Part shown: one piece after another, positions 1 to 7,242 of the stretch
Numbering within the stretch: position 1 is the stretch's first letter
How the letters are laid out: every line of letters starts with the position of its first letter
Assembly: GCA_900128585.1 (NCBI GenBank)
Contig: LT642838.1
Span: forward strand, 1 to 10,207
Reading direction: 5' to 3'
Length of the DNA: 10,207 nucleotides
Source of the DNA: Stramenopiles sp. TOSAG23-3
Lineage: Eukaryota; Sar
Made by a program: the position numbers and the translations under genes
The notes under the pieces: generated by a model
What the model was told of the DNA's origin: nothing
The model's input: the letters and a program-made list of their open reading frames with translations, nothing else
The model's database searches: none

Positions 1-730
1 CAATGGTCAACTGCACTGCAGACGCTTCCCCGCTGAGGAAAGCATTGTTTCTGGAAGAGCACCCCAACGCGCGCAGATCGCTGGTATGCGTTACTGGGGT
101 CGTGTTGCCCCTGGAACCGTTGACAGCGACACACGAATGACACGTTTCTTGGCACCGTAAAGATGATGCACTGCATCCTGGAAGGGTACCATCCAGAGTG
201 TAGCAGATGATCCCGGCAGAAACACTCTCAAGCTCTACTCTATGGCTTAGCGCCACGTGAAGTGTGTGCGCTGGACCGCTGCTTACGGAGACTGCTGGGG
301 GCCTGTAACGCACCATTGCTGGGCGGATCGTTGTGTATTCGATTGTTCGCACCGCAGAATGCGCGCCGTCAAAAGAACAGCCCTGTATCTTGAGCGCTTT
401 GGCGTTCAAACTGATAGTCACCGGCAGGATAGAGCCATCAAAAACGGGGGCCCCTATTGTACACGTTGACCCGCCAGTGTTGCAGGCTGGAGCCGTTATA
501 TCGACGCTTCTGTTTCCAAAAGTAAAGCACAGCCTTTCCGACCCTGCAGAGGAGGCTTTTAAGTTTTTAAAGCCGTGGCTAATCGCACCATCAGCAGGGT
601 CGGGGGTTATCAGCACGTTACCGGCCCCGCCGTCGCAGGTGGTGATGGGGACGGCCAAAAGCCGTAAAAGTAAGCCCCAAAATACAGCCTTAAAATAATA
701 GGTGCGAGGCATGAGTTTTGACGTTGCCAT
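1..730 (-). CDS. Secreted protein with chitobiase/hexosaminidase C-terminal-like repeats (5' part, runs off window)
   Basis: Reading the minus strand from the ATG at 730-728 gives 243 codons with no stop, continuing past the left edge. The N-terminus looks like a signal peptide: basic residues (K5, R9, K14), a hydrophobic stretch around residues 15-29 (AVFWGLLLRLLAV), then polar sequence. Two similar units follow, at about residues 38-137 and 144-243. The second contains GIICYTLDGTLPG, which resembles the I-x-Y-T-x-D-G-x-x-P core of CHB_HEX_C-type Ig-like domains. Both units are Cys-rich and end near an LTI/IEY strand. Such domains usually occur as tandem repeats in extracellular or surface proteins, so many more units may lie off the window. 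No catalytic domain is visible. The ATG at 730 has A at -3 and G at +4. An in-frame ATG at 835 would add 35 residues and turn the hydrophobic segment into an internal anchor. The reading frame is certain; the family is probable. Confidence 0.72.
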   Translation of the reverse strand, partial: MATSKLMPRTYYFKAVFWGLLLRLLAVPITTCDGGAGNVLITPDPADGAISHGFKNLKASSAGSERLCFTFGNRSVDITAPACNTGGSTCTIGAPVFDGSILPVTISLNAKALKIQGCSFDGAHSAVRTIEYTTIRPAMVRYRPPAVSVSSGPAHTLHVALSHRVELESVSAGIICYTLDGTLPGCSASSLRCQETCHSCVAVNGSRGNTTPVTHTSDLRALGCSSRNNAFLSGEASAVQLTI

Positions 731-1114
731 CTTGCGGAATAAAAATTGTCTGATTTTTGTCAGTACCTTGACCAATTCTTGGGTACTTTTTCGTGCGCTC
801 GTTGTGTCTTTCCTTCTGCAAACTTCTCGAATCATTTCAGGGTCAGGCCAAAAGAATAATAGCCTTTTTTTAGATATATAGTATTATAATAAAGACATTT
901 TTTATTATTTAGTATGATAATAATAATATATACTACTATTACTACTACTAATTTTTAAAAATAGGAAATAATAATAATATACCGTACTCGTAGTACCCGA
1001 ATTTATTATGTTTTAACAGCGAGCCAAAAAAAATACCAACTACCTTGGTACAACTGGAGTTTTTAAAATATTCTATATAGAATCAATTTAACATGGAACA
1101 GCATCAAATAAATC

Positions 1115-1192
1115 AAAAGACAAGAAAGAAAAAAGAAGGAAAAAAGAAAGAAACAAGAAAGAGAAACTGAAGAAAGAAGAAGAAAACAAGAA
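1115..1192 (+). repeat. GAAA/GAAGAA purine-rich tract
   Basis: The plus strand here is almost entirely A and G, in imperfect GAAA, GAAGAA and AAGAAGG units with a few C or T interruptions. It lies about 530-610 bases upstream of the protease start and is purine-rich on that gene's coding strand. It could be a promoter or nucleosome-excluding element, or simple-sequence drift; the sequence alone does not decide. Confidence 0.75.
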
Positions 1193-1375
1193 TTTCACTA
1201 CATATTAGGAATAGTCTAAGTAAATAATAAATAGTTAATAAGTATTAAGCATAATTTGTAAATATTGTATTGAAATGATTTTATCTAGGAAAATAAATAA
1301 TAAAATGCGGGGATAATTGTAATATTATTACGAATAATTATTTATTATAAAAAATAGGAACAACAGGGCAGTAGG

Positions 1376-1438
1376 CAAAACGGAAGAAGAGAAAAGAAGA
1401 GAAAGAAGAGAAAGAAGAAGAGAAAGAAGAGAAAGAAT
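1376..1438 (+). repeat. GAAGAGAAA purine tract upstream of the protease
   Basis: About 60 bases are nearly pure purine on the plus strand, built from GAAGA and GAAA units. The tract ends about 290 bases before the protease ATG and again has purines on the coding strand. Confidence 0.78.
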
Positions 1439-1452
1439 TATTATTGATGAAA

Positions 1453-1480
1453 AATAATAATTATTATTATTATTATTATT
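1453..1480. repeat. AAT/ATT microsatellite with palindromic core
   Basis: A short AAT run changes to an ATT run, so the junction is self-complementary (AATAATAATTATTATT) and could form an AT hairpin. This is common simple sequence in such AT-rich spacers. Confidence 0.75.
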
Positions 1481-1725
1481 AGGCAACTCCTCCTTCCTCT
1501 CCTCATCTTACTTCGTCGATAATAATCACAAAAATGCTCCAGAGGAATTATAAAATATTATATAAGTTTTATTTTTAAAACGAAAAGAATCACAAGAGCT
1601 TGGTCTAGGTGAACGGAAAAAAGAAAACAAGGTGGGTAAAACATACATTCGTAGTGGCATAGTTCGTCTTGTTTGTGATTTTCTATAGTTTTCTTCTCGA
1701 ACAATAACTGTATAGCCCCAGGATT

Positions 1726-3474
1726 ATGTTTGGCTTATGGGATAGGGCCGTGGGGGCGGTGCGGCGTTCGCGACCGGGGCTGGTGGCGCTCTGCTGCCTC
1801 TGCCTTCTTTGCGCGTTGGTGCGGTCTGCAAAACACACGCATAGGATCGCGCTTACGCACAAAGCGCGAACAAAGGAGCAAACGCTTCACATGCACAGGG
1901 TGCTGAACCAGGCCCATACGGCGCTCCGGGAACACCGCGAAAATTCCGGCGGCAAAAAGTCGGCCGGCTCGGACGGGCCTATCTCGGTGGAAGTGGCGAT
2001 GGCGCTGAAGAACATTAAGAACACGCAGTACATAGGAACGATCGGTATCGGCACCCCACCGCAAAACATACATGTTATTTTTGACACTGGTAGCGCCAAC
2101 TTATGGGTGACAAGCAGCCTCTGCGAGTCCGATGCCTGTGGCATGCACGAAAGTTACAACCACAAGCTGAGCACCACGTACGTCGCAAACGGGGAAGAGG
2201 TAAGCGTCCGGTTTGGAACGGGGGACATCGAGGGAATGCTGAGCGCGGACGACTTTCACGTAGGGCCGATGGTCGTAAAGGCGCAAACCTTCGGGGAGAT
2301 TACTGTGGAGAACGGCAACGTGTTCGCCACGAGCCACTTTGCTGGAATCGCGGGGCTTGCCTTCCCCGCGCTGAGCGCGTATTCGCACACGCCGGTATTT
2401 GACAATATCATGGGCCAAAAATTACTGGCGACCAACATGTTTGCGTTCTATTATAGTAAGTTGCCGCGCCAGGAAAGCGCACTCTTTTTCGGTGGCCCCG
2501 ACCCTGAGTTTTACACTGGCAAAATAACATGGATCCCCGTGATGAAGCAGTTTTACTGGGAGATCCGCCTGCAAGATATTTACGTGGGCGACACGCCGAT
2601 GAACTTTTGCAGCCCTGGGGGATCCTACACGACGGACGAAGCTGGCTGCAAGATCGTGCTCGACACGGGCACCTCGTTGATCGCTGGACCGTCCGATGCC
2701 ATCGGCAGCCTCCTGTCCCGCCTTGACGTGACCAACCACTGTAAGTCCAAGTCCGAGCTTCCGCGAATATCGTTGAAGGTGGGGGGAACGAAGTTTTTCA
2801 TGGAACCGGACGATTATGTCCTGGATGGGGAAGAGGATGAGGACTGCAAGCCAGCCTTCATGCCCCTAGATGTCCCGTCCCCGAGGGGACCGTTGTTTAT
2901 TTTGGGCGATGCGTTCATGAGAAAGTTCTACACTATATTTGACCGGGCCGAAGACCGCGTGGGGATCGCCGTGGCCCGCCAGACCGGGCCGGAAGCCCCG
3001 ATGAAAAAAGATTTGGACAACTTGGTAAAGGGCAAGGCCACGAGAGGTGAAAAGAAGCTGGTGGATGAAATTTTGAAGGAAGAAAAGTTCGCCCCGCCTG
3101 TTCCGTCCTCGAAGCCCCTGCCGTTGAAGCGTGAAGGGGAAGATGCGTACGATGCGGCGCCTCCTGGCCCGGGGTCAAAGAAAGTACTGATCCAGATGGC
3201 GGAGCAGCAACGCTTGGGGGGTGGCAAGGCGAACTCTCTGCTGCGCGGGGGGCTCCTAGGGGGTGCGTCTGCGGTGTTGGGACAGCCAAATCGCGACGAA
3301 GAAAAAAGAGCGAACGAAGAAATTAGAAACATACAAGATGGCGATGGCTCCTTGGCGGCTAAGTTGAAGCTCGACTCGTATTCGCCAGCACTGCACAGTG
3401 GCGGCGGTGGCACTTCCGACGACGACGAGGAGGACGATGGGGAGAATGCAATGGCATTGCAAAACCGGATCTAA
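1726..3474 (+). CDS. Pepsin-family (A1) aspartic protease with charged C-terminal extension
   Basis: 582 residues. Residues 1-35 carry a basic N-terminus and the hydrophobic run LVALCCLCLLCALV (a signal peptide or signal anchor). A prosegment of about 60 residues follows, and the catalytic domain spans about 100-418. Both catalytic aspartates are present: D120 in FDTGSANLW and D313 in VLDTGTSLIAGPS. The flap reads VRFGTGDIEG, so F163 stands where pepsin has its flap tyrosine. Cysteines 133/138, 295/308 and 339/374 match the three usual disulfides. FILGDAFMRKFYTIFD (391-406) is the conserved C-terminal block. Residues 420-582 form a Lys/Glu/Pro/Gly-rich extension ending in a DDDEEDDGE cluster, absent from ordinary pepsins. 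The family acts in secretory or endolysosomal compartments. Overall texture (NFC before the second active site, VFDNIM) recalls apicomplexan plasmepsin IX/X and toxomepsin-3 proteases, but that subfamily placement is inference. The protein should be an active protease. Confidence 0.95.
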   Translation: MFGLWDRAVGAVRRSRPGLVALCCLCLLCALVRSAKHTHRIALTHKARTKEQTLHMHRVLNQAHTALREHRENSGGKKSAGSDGPISVEVAMALKNIKNTQYIGTIGIGTPPQNIHVIFDTGSANLWVTSSLCESDACGMHESYNHKLSTTYVANGEEVSVRFGTGDIEGMLSADDFHVGPMVVKAQTFGEITVENGNVFATSHFAGIAGLAFPALSAYSHTPVFDNIMGQKLLATNMFAFYYSKLPRQESALFFGGPDPEFYTGKITWIPVMKQFYWEIRLQDIYVGDTPMNFCSPGGSYTTDEAGCKIVLDTGTSLIAGPSDAIGSLLSRLDVTNHCKSKSELPRISLKVGGTKFFMEPDDYVLDGEEDEDCKPAFMPLDVPSPRGPLFILGDAFMRKFYTIFDRAEDRVGIAVARQTGPEAPMKKDLDNLVKGKATRGEKKLVDEILKEEKFAPPVPSSKPLPLKREGEDAYDAAPPGPGSKKVLIQMAEQQRLGGGKANSLLRGGLLGGASAVLGQPNRDEEKRANEEIRNIQDGDGSLAAKLKLDSYSPALHSGGGGTSDDDEEDDGENAMALQNRI

Positions 3475-3731
3475 GCCACCGACAGGACGAGTCGGACGCA
3501 GCGAGAGTTTTCAAAGATTAGATATGGCAAAAAGTAAGAAATATATCGTTTTCACCAAAACTATTCATACACCACCCATTTTATCGTATTTTGTTGTACC
3601 AATATGATACGTAAAAATTAACGTTGCAACGTTTACGCGCAGTGCAGTCTTTTGGGTTGTTATGTTTTAAATATGTACATCTGCCAAACCATTTGTTCGT
3701 TCTTTCTTTGAAGCGTGGGCCACTTGGAACG
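3475..3731. other. Convergent 3' spacer between protease and BART genes
   Basis: This short region must hold both 3' UTRs and transcript ends. No canonical AATAAA is positioned convincingly for the protease. It contains a perfect 14-bp palindrome, listed separately. I see no gene in it. Confidence 0.65.
3610..3637. repeat. Imperfect inverted repeat with a perfect 14-bp palindrome
   Basis: AACGTTGCAACGTT at 3620-3633 is its own reverse complement. The flanks extend the symmetry: CGTAAA (3610-3615) and CGTTG (3622-3626) together mirror CAACGTTTACG (3627-3637), with six extra bases on the left arm. It lies midway between two convergent genes, so it could mark transcript ends or a protein binding site; no function is shown. 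Confidence 0.7.
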
Positions 3732-4115
3732 CTACTTTTTTGAAGAGACTTCCTCTTTCCGCTTCTTCATTTTGATCATTAAGTTGTAAAATGATTCGTA
3801 CTCTATCGATGCCAAAAATACACCCAAGTAATGTGCAGCTTTTCCGTCCGTTTGCTGCGCCGAGCGGCAGCGAAGAAAAAACTCTTTTTCGGTCAACTGC
3901 TCCGCCTCTATAAATTTTTGGATTTGCTCTTCAAACTCTACCATGTATTGTTGGTGGTACTCGGTATATTGTATTCTATGCTCCTCTTCGTTTAAACTGA
4001 ACTTCATGCAATGTTGTTCGCAAAACCAAAAGAACTTTTCTTGAAACTCATCTTTCATACAAAACTGAACAAGGTTTTCGAGAAGCGGGTCGTCCATAAA
4101 CTGAACGTCTGACAT
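3732..4115 (-). CDS. BART-domain protein, CFAP36/ARL2BP-like
   Basis: 127 residues, which is short but enough for one BART domain. The family pattern is clear: DPLLENLVQFCMKDEFQ at the N-terminus, then an FFWFCEQHCMKF helix, then the hallmark EEEHRIQYTEYHQQYMVEFEE (about residues 42-62), which matches the E-E-x-K-L-x-Y-T-E-I-H-x-E-Y signature. The following EKEFFLRC and LGVFLASIEYESFYNLMIKMKKR segments look more like CFAP36 (CCDC104) than ARL2BP. BART domains bind GTP-loaded ARL2/ARL3, small GTPases of ciliary and lipidated-cargo traffic, so a ciliary or ARL-effector role is likely. The start is the only in-frame ATG after an upstream TAG at 4164-4166. Its codons are visibly more AT-rich than those of neighbouring genes. 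The C-terminus ends in a Lys/Glu-rich tail after the domain. Confidence 0.82.
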   Translation of the reverse strand: MSDVQFMDDPLLENLVQFCMKDEFQEKFFWFCEQHCMKFSLNEEEHRIQYTEYHQQYMVEFEEQIQKFIEAEQLTEKEFFLRCRSAQQTDGKAAHYLGVFLASIEYESFYNLMIKMKKRKEEVSSKK

Positions 4116-4121
4116 TATTGC

Positions 4122-4148
4122 GGGGGCCGAGCCGTCCCCCCGGGCTCG
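4122..4148 (-). promoter_or_regulatory. GC-rich interleaved stems in the BART leader
   Basis: On the transcript strand the leader just before the AUG holds four elements in order: CGAGCC, GGGGGG, GGCTCG, CCCCC. CGAGCC (4148-4143) can pair with GGCTCG (4133-4128) over six base pairs, and the G run (4141-4136) can pair with the C run (4126-4122) over five. The two stems are interleaved. A full pseudoknot looks sterically strained, because at most one base links the second arm of stem 1 to the C run, so they are more likely alternatives. The block ends only six bases before the start codon and is an island of GC in an AT-rich spacer. A translational control role is inference. Confidence 0.55.
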
Positions 4149-4311
4149 AAAATCAACTATTTCCTAGACGTTTTCCTCTATCAATGCGTAACCGTTCAAT
4201 AAATTTAATACACTCGAATCTATTGCTCGTTGCATCTTTTACGTTTTTATTTTTTTCGTATTATAGTTTTGTTTTTCTCTAAAAGACAGTTAATTGTGCA
4301 AGCCCAACCCA

Positions 4312-4390
4312 CTTCTTCTTCTTTCTTCTCTCTTCTTCTTTTTTCTCTTCTTCTCTCTTTCTTCTTCTCTTTCTTCTTGCTTCTTCTCTT
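4312..4390 (-). repeat. CTT/CTTT pyrimidine tract (purine on the BART coding strand)
   Basis: Almost 80 bases are C and T on the plus strand, in CTT, TTCTC and TTTC units, so the minus strand is GAAGAA-like. It begins about 200 bases upstream of the BART start and mirrors the purine tracts seen upstream of the plus-strand genes. Confidence 0.78.
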
Positions 4391-4954
4391 CAACCTTCAA
4401 CAACCCATCATCATCTTAGGATCAGATCTCTCATCCATCAGATCATCATCGGAGAGACGAGAGAGGAGGTTCTTCAATTTCATATTAAGGATAAATATAT
4501 ATAAATGTTTATTAATATATATAACCTATTGTTTTGTATAGAAGAGATAAATATTGGATGTCTAATAATATAGAAGTAACATACCTTATTATAATACTTT
4601 CCTTTTATTAATGCTACGATGTTTCTTTATACTAAATACTACTACTACCGCCAATTTATTATTTTATTTATTGTATAAATATTTATTATTATTAATTATT
4701 ATATTGATTGAAATGAATGAAGAAAGGGAGCGCTCTCTCTTCTCTGTTGATGTTGTTGTTATATTATTTATTTGTGTTATTTTATATTTGATGATAAAGA
4801 AAAAAATGATGATGATGATGAATGATGATACTCGCTCTGGCGGTCATTGGTCAGATATTTTGGTACAAACGTATTGTCTAAATTACATACAGGTTAATTA
4901 GACGACTAGCAAATACCGTAAGTTTTTTTTAAACACGCTACTTTTTTGTTGTAT

Positions 4955-6029
4955 TTAACAGATGCTACAGCAGCAACAGCAAGCGCCGTTTTCTTCTTCT
5001 TTACCGCTTTCGGTACTTCCCATCGAATCCCTTCGCTGCGGGGTCCCTGTGTTTGAATTCACACCACCATAGGTGGATACTAAGCCAGGGCCAAGCAAAG
5101 GTTCGTCGAGTATACCCCCGCCCTTCTTGGACGGTCTATTGGGGCTCCTGCTCGGACTTCTCCGGTGGCCGCGCAAACTGTCGTCATTCAACAGGACGAT
5201 GTTTTGCGACACGCTATTTTCGCGACTCCCATACTTTTGCTTCCCCCCTACCTTTTCCAACAGAACCTCCCGCTCGGCCTGTAGCCTTGCAGTGGACTGC
5301 TGCTCGCGCTTCAAGCTGTCTTCTAACTCGCGCAATTTTCTCTCCATTTCGGCGGCGAGCTCGTTCGCCTCGGTCCGCTTTATATCCTCTAATTCCTCCC
5401 GTAGTCGGTACAATTCATGGTTCTGTGAGAGCATGTCTTCGTGCTGCATCAGCATGGACTCGTACAGCCCGATCTTGCTCACAATCTCGCTCTTCGCCGA
5501 TCGCTCGCGCGAGACAACGCACGCTAGCTCCGCGAGTTCTTCCTTCGCGGCGCTAAGGTCGGCTTCCGATTCCCGTTTCAGCTCGTCTATGATGGTCTCG
5601 TACTCCTCCGAAGTCTCTCTCGATTTTCGCTCCAATTTCTCTAGCTTCTTCTCCAGCCCTTTCTTGTCGTTCTTCGCCTTGGAAAGTTTTCGCTTGTAAC
5701 CCTCGATTTGATCCGTCAGCGTGCGCACGGTTTTTATGCTGTTGCTGGCGTCTTCGCGTGTCGCGCTGATTTCCGTCTTTGTTTGCGCGACCAAGTTGTG
5801 CAGCGCGTCGACCTGCTCTTTGTACAGGTTGGAGAGGTTTAAGTATTCTTCCCGTTCGTTCTCGCACTTCTTCAATTTGATTTCTAGCTCCGCGCTATCT
5901 TGCGCACCGCCCCCCCCCCCGAAGCTCCTCCAACTGCTCCTTGTAGGCATTCAATATCTGCCGCAGCGACGAGATTGTCTGGTTGCGTTTTATAAGCTCG
6001 GAACGAAGTTGTTCCGGCCGTTGACTCAT
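4955..6029 (-). CDS. Long coiled-coil protein with poly-Cys CaaX terminus; frame broken at a C11 run
   Basis: The minus strand opens at the ATG at 6029-6027, the first in frame after a TAG, with MSQRPEQLRSELIKRNQ and a coiled-coil helix ending EQLEELR. At 5920-5910 it meets 11 G (11 C on the plus strand) and the frame shifts into a nearby TAG. With ten G the frame joins GGGGAQDSAELE and stays open to the TAA at 4957-4955, about 357 residues. Codons of both parts look coding, so the first ATG of the downstream frame (5950) is not the true start. Residues about 43-260 are heptad-like and Glu/Lys/Leu-rich, a long coiled coil. Then come a Ser/Arg/Pro-rich linker (RRSPSRSPNRPSKK), a disordered region, and the end CCCCCSIC. 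The final four residues fit a CaaX prenylation box and the preceding cysteines could be palmitoylated. I infer a membrane-anchored tether or scaffold; I do not recognise an ortholog. Confidence 0.78.
5910..5920 (-). other. C11 homopolymer causing a one-base frameshift
   Basis: Eleven consecutive C on the plus strand (G on the coding strand) lie between two coding segments of one coiled-coil gene. Ten would keep the frame. It is either a homopolymer sequencing or assembly error, a real allelic change, or a slippage site. Confidence 0.8.
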
Positions 6030-6253
6030 TGTATTAGTGTTCTCTCCCTTCTTCCGCTACACTCTCTGCAACATTTACACCTAAATATGTATTTTTATAT
6101 ATTTAATCGATAGTCGGTAGAGCCAGTCTCTTCTCCTAAATACAACCCAGAAAAATCAACAGTCTTCAATGTGGTCATACGTTTAAAGGTTCAAAGCCGA
6201 AACCTTCTTTTCCTTTCCAAGAAGTGAAAAAAAGCTGTCTGTGTGATTGATGA

Positions 6254-6369
6254 TGAAGAAAGAAGAAGGCTGAATGAAGAAGAAGAAGAAGGGGTTAGGT
6301 TTATTTATTAATAGGAGAGGAGGATAAAAAAATTAAAAAAAAAAAGCCACCAAGAAGAAGAAGAAGAAG
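6254..6369 (+). repeat. Two GAAGAA tracts (6254-6294 and 6352-6369)
   Basis: Both are purine on the plus strand; the second is a clean six-unit AAG run. They are the tracts nearest the coiled-coil start at 6029 and are pyrimidine on its coding strand, the one exception to the polarity seen at other genes. Confidence 0.72.
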
Positions 6370-6428
6370 TATTTATTAGTACTATTAATATAATAATAGT
6401 ATAGTATGATAATACAGTAAATACAATG

Positions 6429-6607
6429 GCTTCTTTTTTTTATTTCTTTCGCTTCTTTCTTCCGTCCTTTTTCTTGCTGCTCTTGTATTATAATCTAAAC
6501 TATTAATTGTAAATAACAAGAGAAGAGTATTACATTTTATGTCGTCGTAGTTATCTGTGTTGTACATATAAATATAATCTTCTCTTCTTCTTCCTCTTTT
6601 TTTTTTT
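6429..6607 (-). repeat. Two pyrimidine tracts (6429-6475 and 6578-6607)
   Basis: These are T/C-rich on the plus strand, so purine on the minus strand, and lie in the middle of the divergent spacer. They separate left-side and right-side purine blocks. If tract polarity marks promoter direction, these would belong to the leftward coiled-coil gene. Confidence 0.6.
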
Positions 6608-6677
6608 AATTATTAAGGGCTTTTACTATAAAAAAGTATAAATGTACGGTGGCCATTTTATTATTTTTTTTATAATT

Positions 6678-6821
6678 AAAGAAGGGAAGAAGGAAGAAGA
6701 GAGAGAGAGAGAGGAAGGAGTTTGCAAATAACACATTTTTTATTTATTTATTATTAGGACACGGAAGAAAGAAGGGAAGAAGAAGAAGAAGAAGAAAGAA
6801 GAAAAGAAGATAAAAAGAAAG
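6678..6821 (+). repeat. GAAGGGAAGAAG and GAGAGA purine tracts
   Basis: Two purine blocks (6678-6720 with a GAGAGAGAGA core, and 6762-6821 with GAAGAA units) lie upstream of the ankyrin gene and are purine on its coding strand. They are separated by AT-rich sequence. Confidence 0.75.
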
Positions 6822-7031
6822 TACGAGTTTACTTTAAAATAAGTGTGTTGTAGGTACATTATATATTAATACTATTGGCAAATAGTAAGTACGTATATAT
6901 AATAGCAGCAATGAGAAAAGGGAAGGAGGAGGATGATGATTAATTTGTGGTAATTATTTAATAAGTTTAAATTTAATAATACACAGTATAATAGACTAAT
7001 AATAAAATTAATAATAATTATTATATACGTT

Positions 7032-7133
7032 AAAAAACAACGAAAGAAGAAAGAAAGACAAGAGAATGAAAGAAAGAACGAAAGAAAGACAGAAAGAGAA
7101 AAGACGAAGAGAGGGAAAAACAAAAAGGGAAAG
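7032..7133 (+). repeat. AAAGAAAG/GAAAGACAG purine tract upstream of the ankyrin gene
   Basis: About 100 bases are purine with scattered C, in AAAGAAAGA units. The tract ends about 110 bases before the likely start at 7243, the closest of all tracts to a start codon, and has purines on the coding strand. Confidence 0.78.
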
Positions 7134-7242
7134 CTATTTTAAAAGGTTTGACATTCTTTGTTGACAGAATATTACCCAGGAAAGTTATTCCTTTCCTGAA
7201 TATTGTGTGTGTAAAAGGTTTACAGTTATACATAGTATACTC

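Larger units (their letters stand above)
731..1725. other. Divergent intergenic spacer, AT-rich with purine tracts
   Basis: This spacer separates the divergent starts of the secreted repeat protein and the aspartic protease, so it should hold both promoters. It is strongly AT-rich, unlike the GC-rich genes on either side. It carries two purine-rich tracts on the plus strand and an ATT microsatellite, and composition recovers only within about 100 bases of each start (roughly 731-850 and 1600-1725), as expected for leaders or core promoters. I see no credible ORF, tRNA or other RNA gene. No TATA box can be singled out because AT-rich hexamers are everywhere. Confidence 0.7.
4116..4954. other. 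Intergenic spacer between two minus-strand genes
   Basis: This holds the leader and promoter of the BART gene (right of 4115) and the 3' end of the coiled-coil gene (left of 4955). It contains a pyrimidine tract, AT-rich sequence and a small ATG/GAT microsatellite (4807-4830). Open frames here translate to runs of Ser, Phe, Leu or Ile and are compositional artefacts. I see no RNA gene. Confidence 0.68.
6030..7242. other. Divergent intergenic spacer with alternating purine and pyrimidine blocks
   Basis: This 1.2-kb region separates the divergent coiled-coil and ankyrin genes and should contain both promoters. It is AT-rich with many simple tracts. Around 6120-6250 composition is more balanced, likely leader or promoter of the coiled-coil gene; a small AAGGTT/AACCTT hairpin (6186-6191 with 6201-6206) lies there. 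I found no tRNA, snoRNA or snRNA. Open frames inside are simple-sequence artefacts. Confidence 0.68.

Noticed and set aside
1632-1687. Possible 5'-UTR intron (GTGGGT...CTATAG)
   Set aside because: Weak splice-like ends only, no branch or tract evidence, and no other gene here shows introns.
4230-4901. Two plus-strand ORFs in the spacer
   Set aside because: They translate pyrimidine and AT tracts into Ser/Phe/Leu/Ile runs with no protein-like pattern.
5920-5950. Start of the coiled-coil gene at 5950
   Set aside because: The residues before the Gly run are the antiphase reading of a better coiled-coil segment that starts at 6029; the apparent start is created by the frameshift at the C11 run.
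6181-6210. GGTTCAAAGCC resembling a tRNA B box
   Set aside because: The flanks do not form a T-stem or acceptor stem and no A box lies at the right distance; it is part of a small simple hairpin.
6244-6275. ATGATGA and CTGA resembling C and D boxes of a snoRNA
   Set aside because: The boxes are too close, lack a terminal stem and fall inside a purine tract.
6645-6665. GGCCATTTT resembling part of a dinoflagellate spliced leader
   Set aside because: Only a short core matches; the flanking bases differ and no donor site context follows.
7207-7242. Upstream ATG at 7207 extending the ankyrin protein by 12 residues
   Set aside because: The extra segment is AT-rich like the spacer, while coding composition starts at 7243. 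It remains possible but is not preferred.
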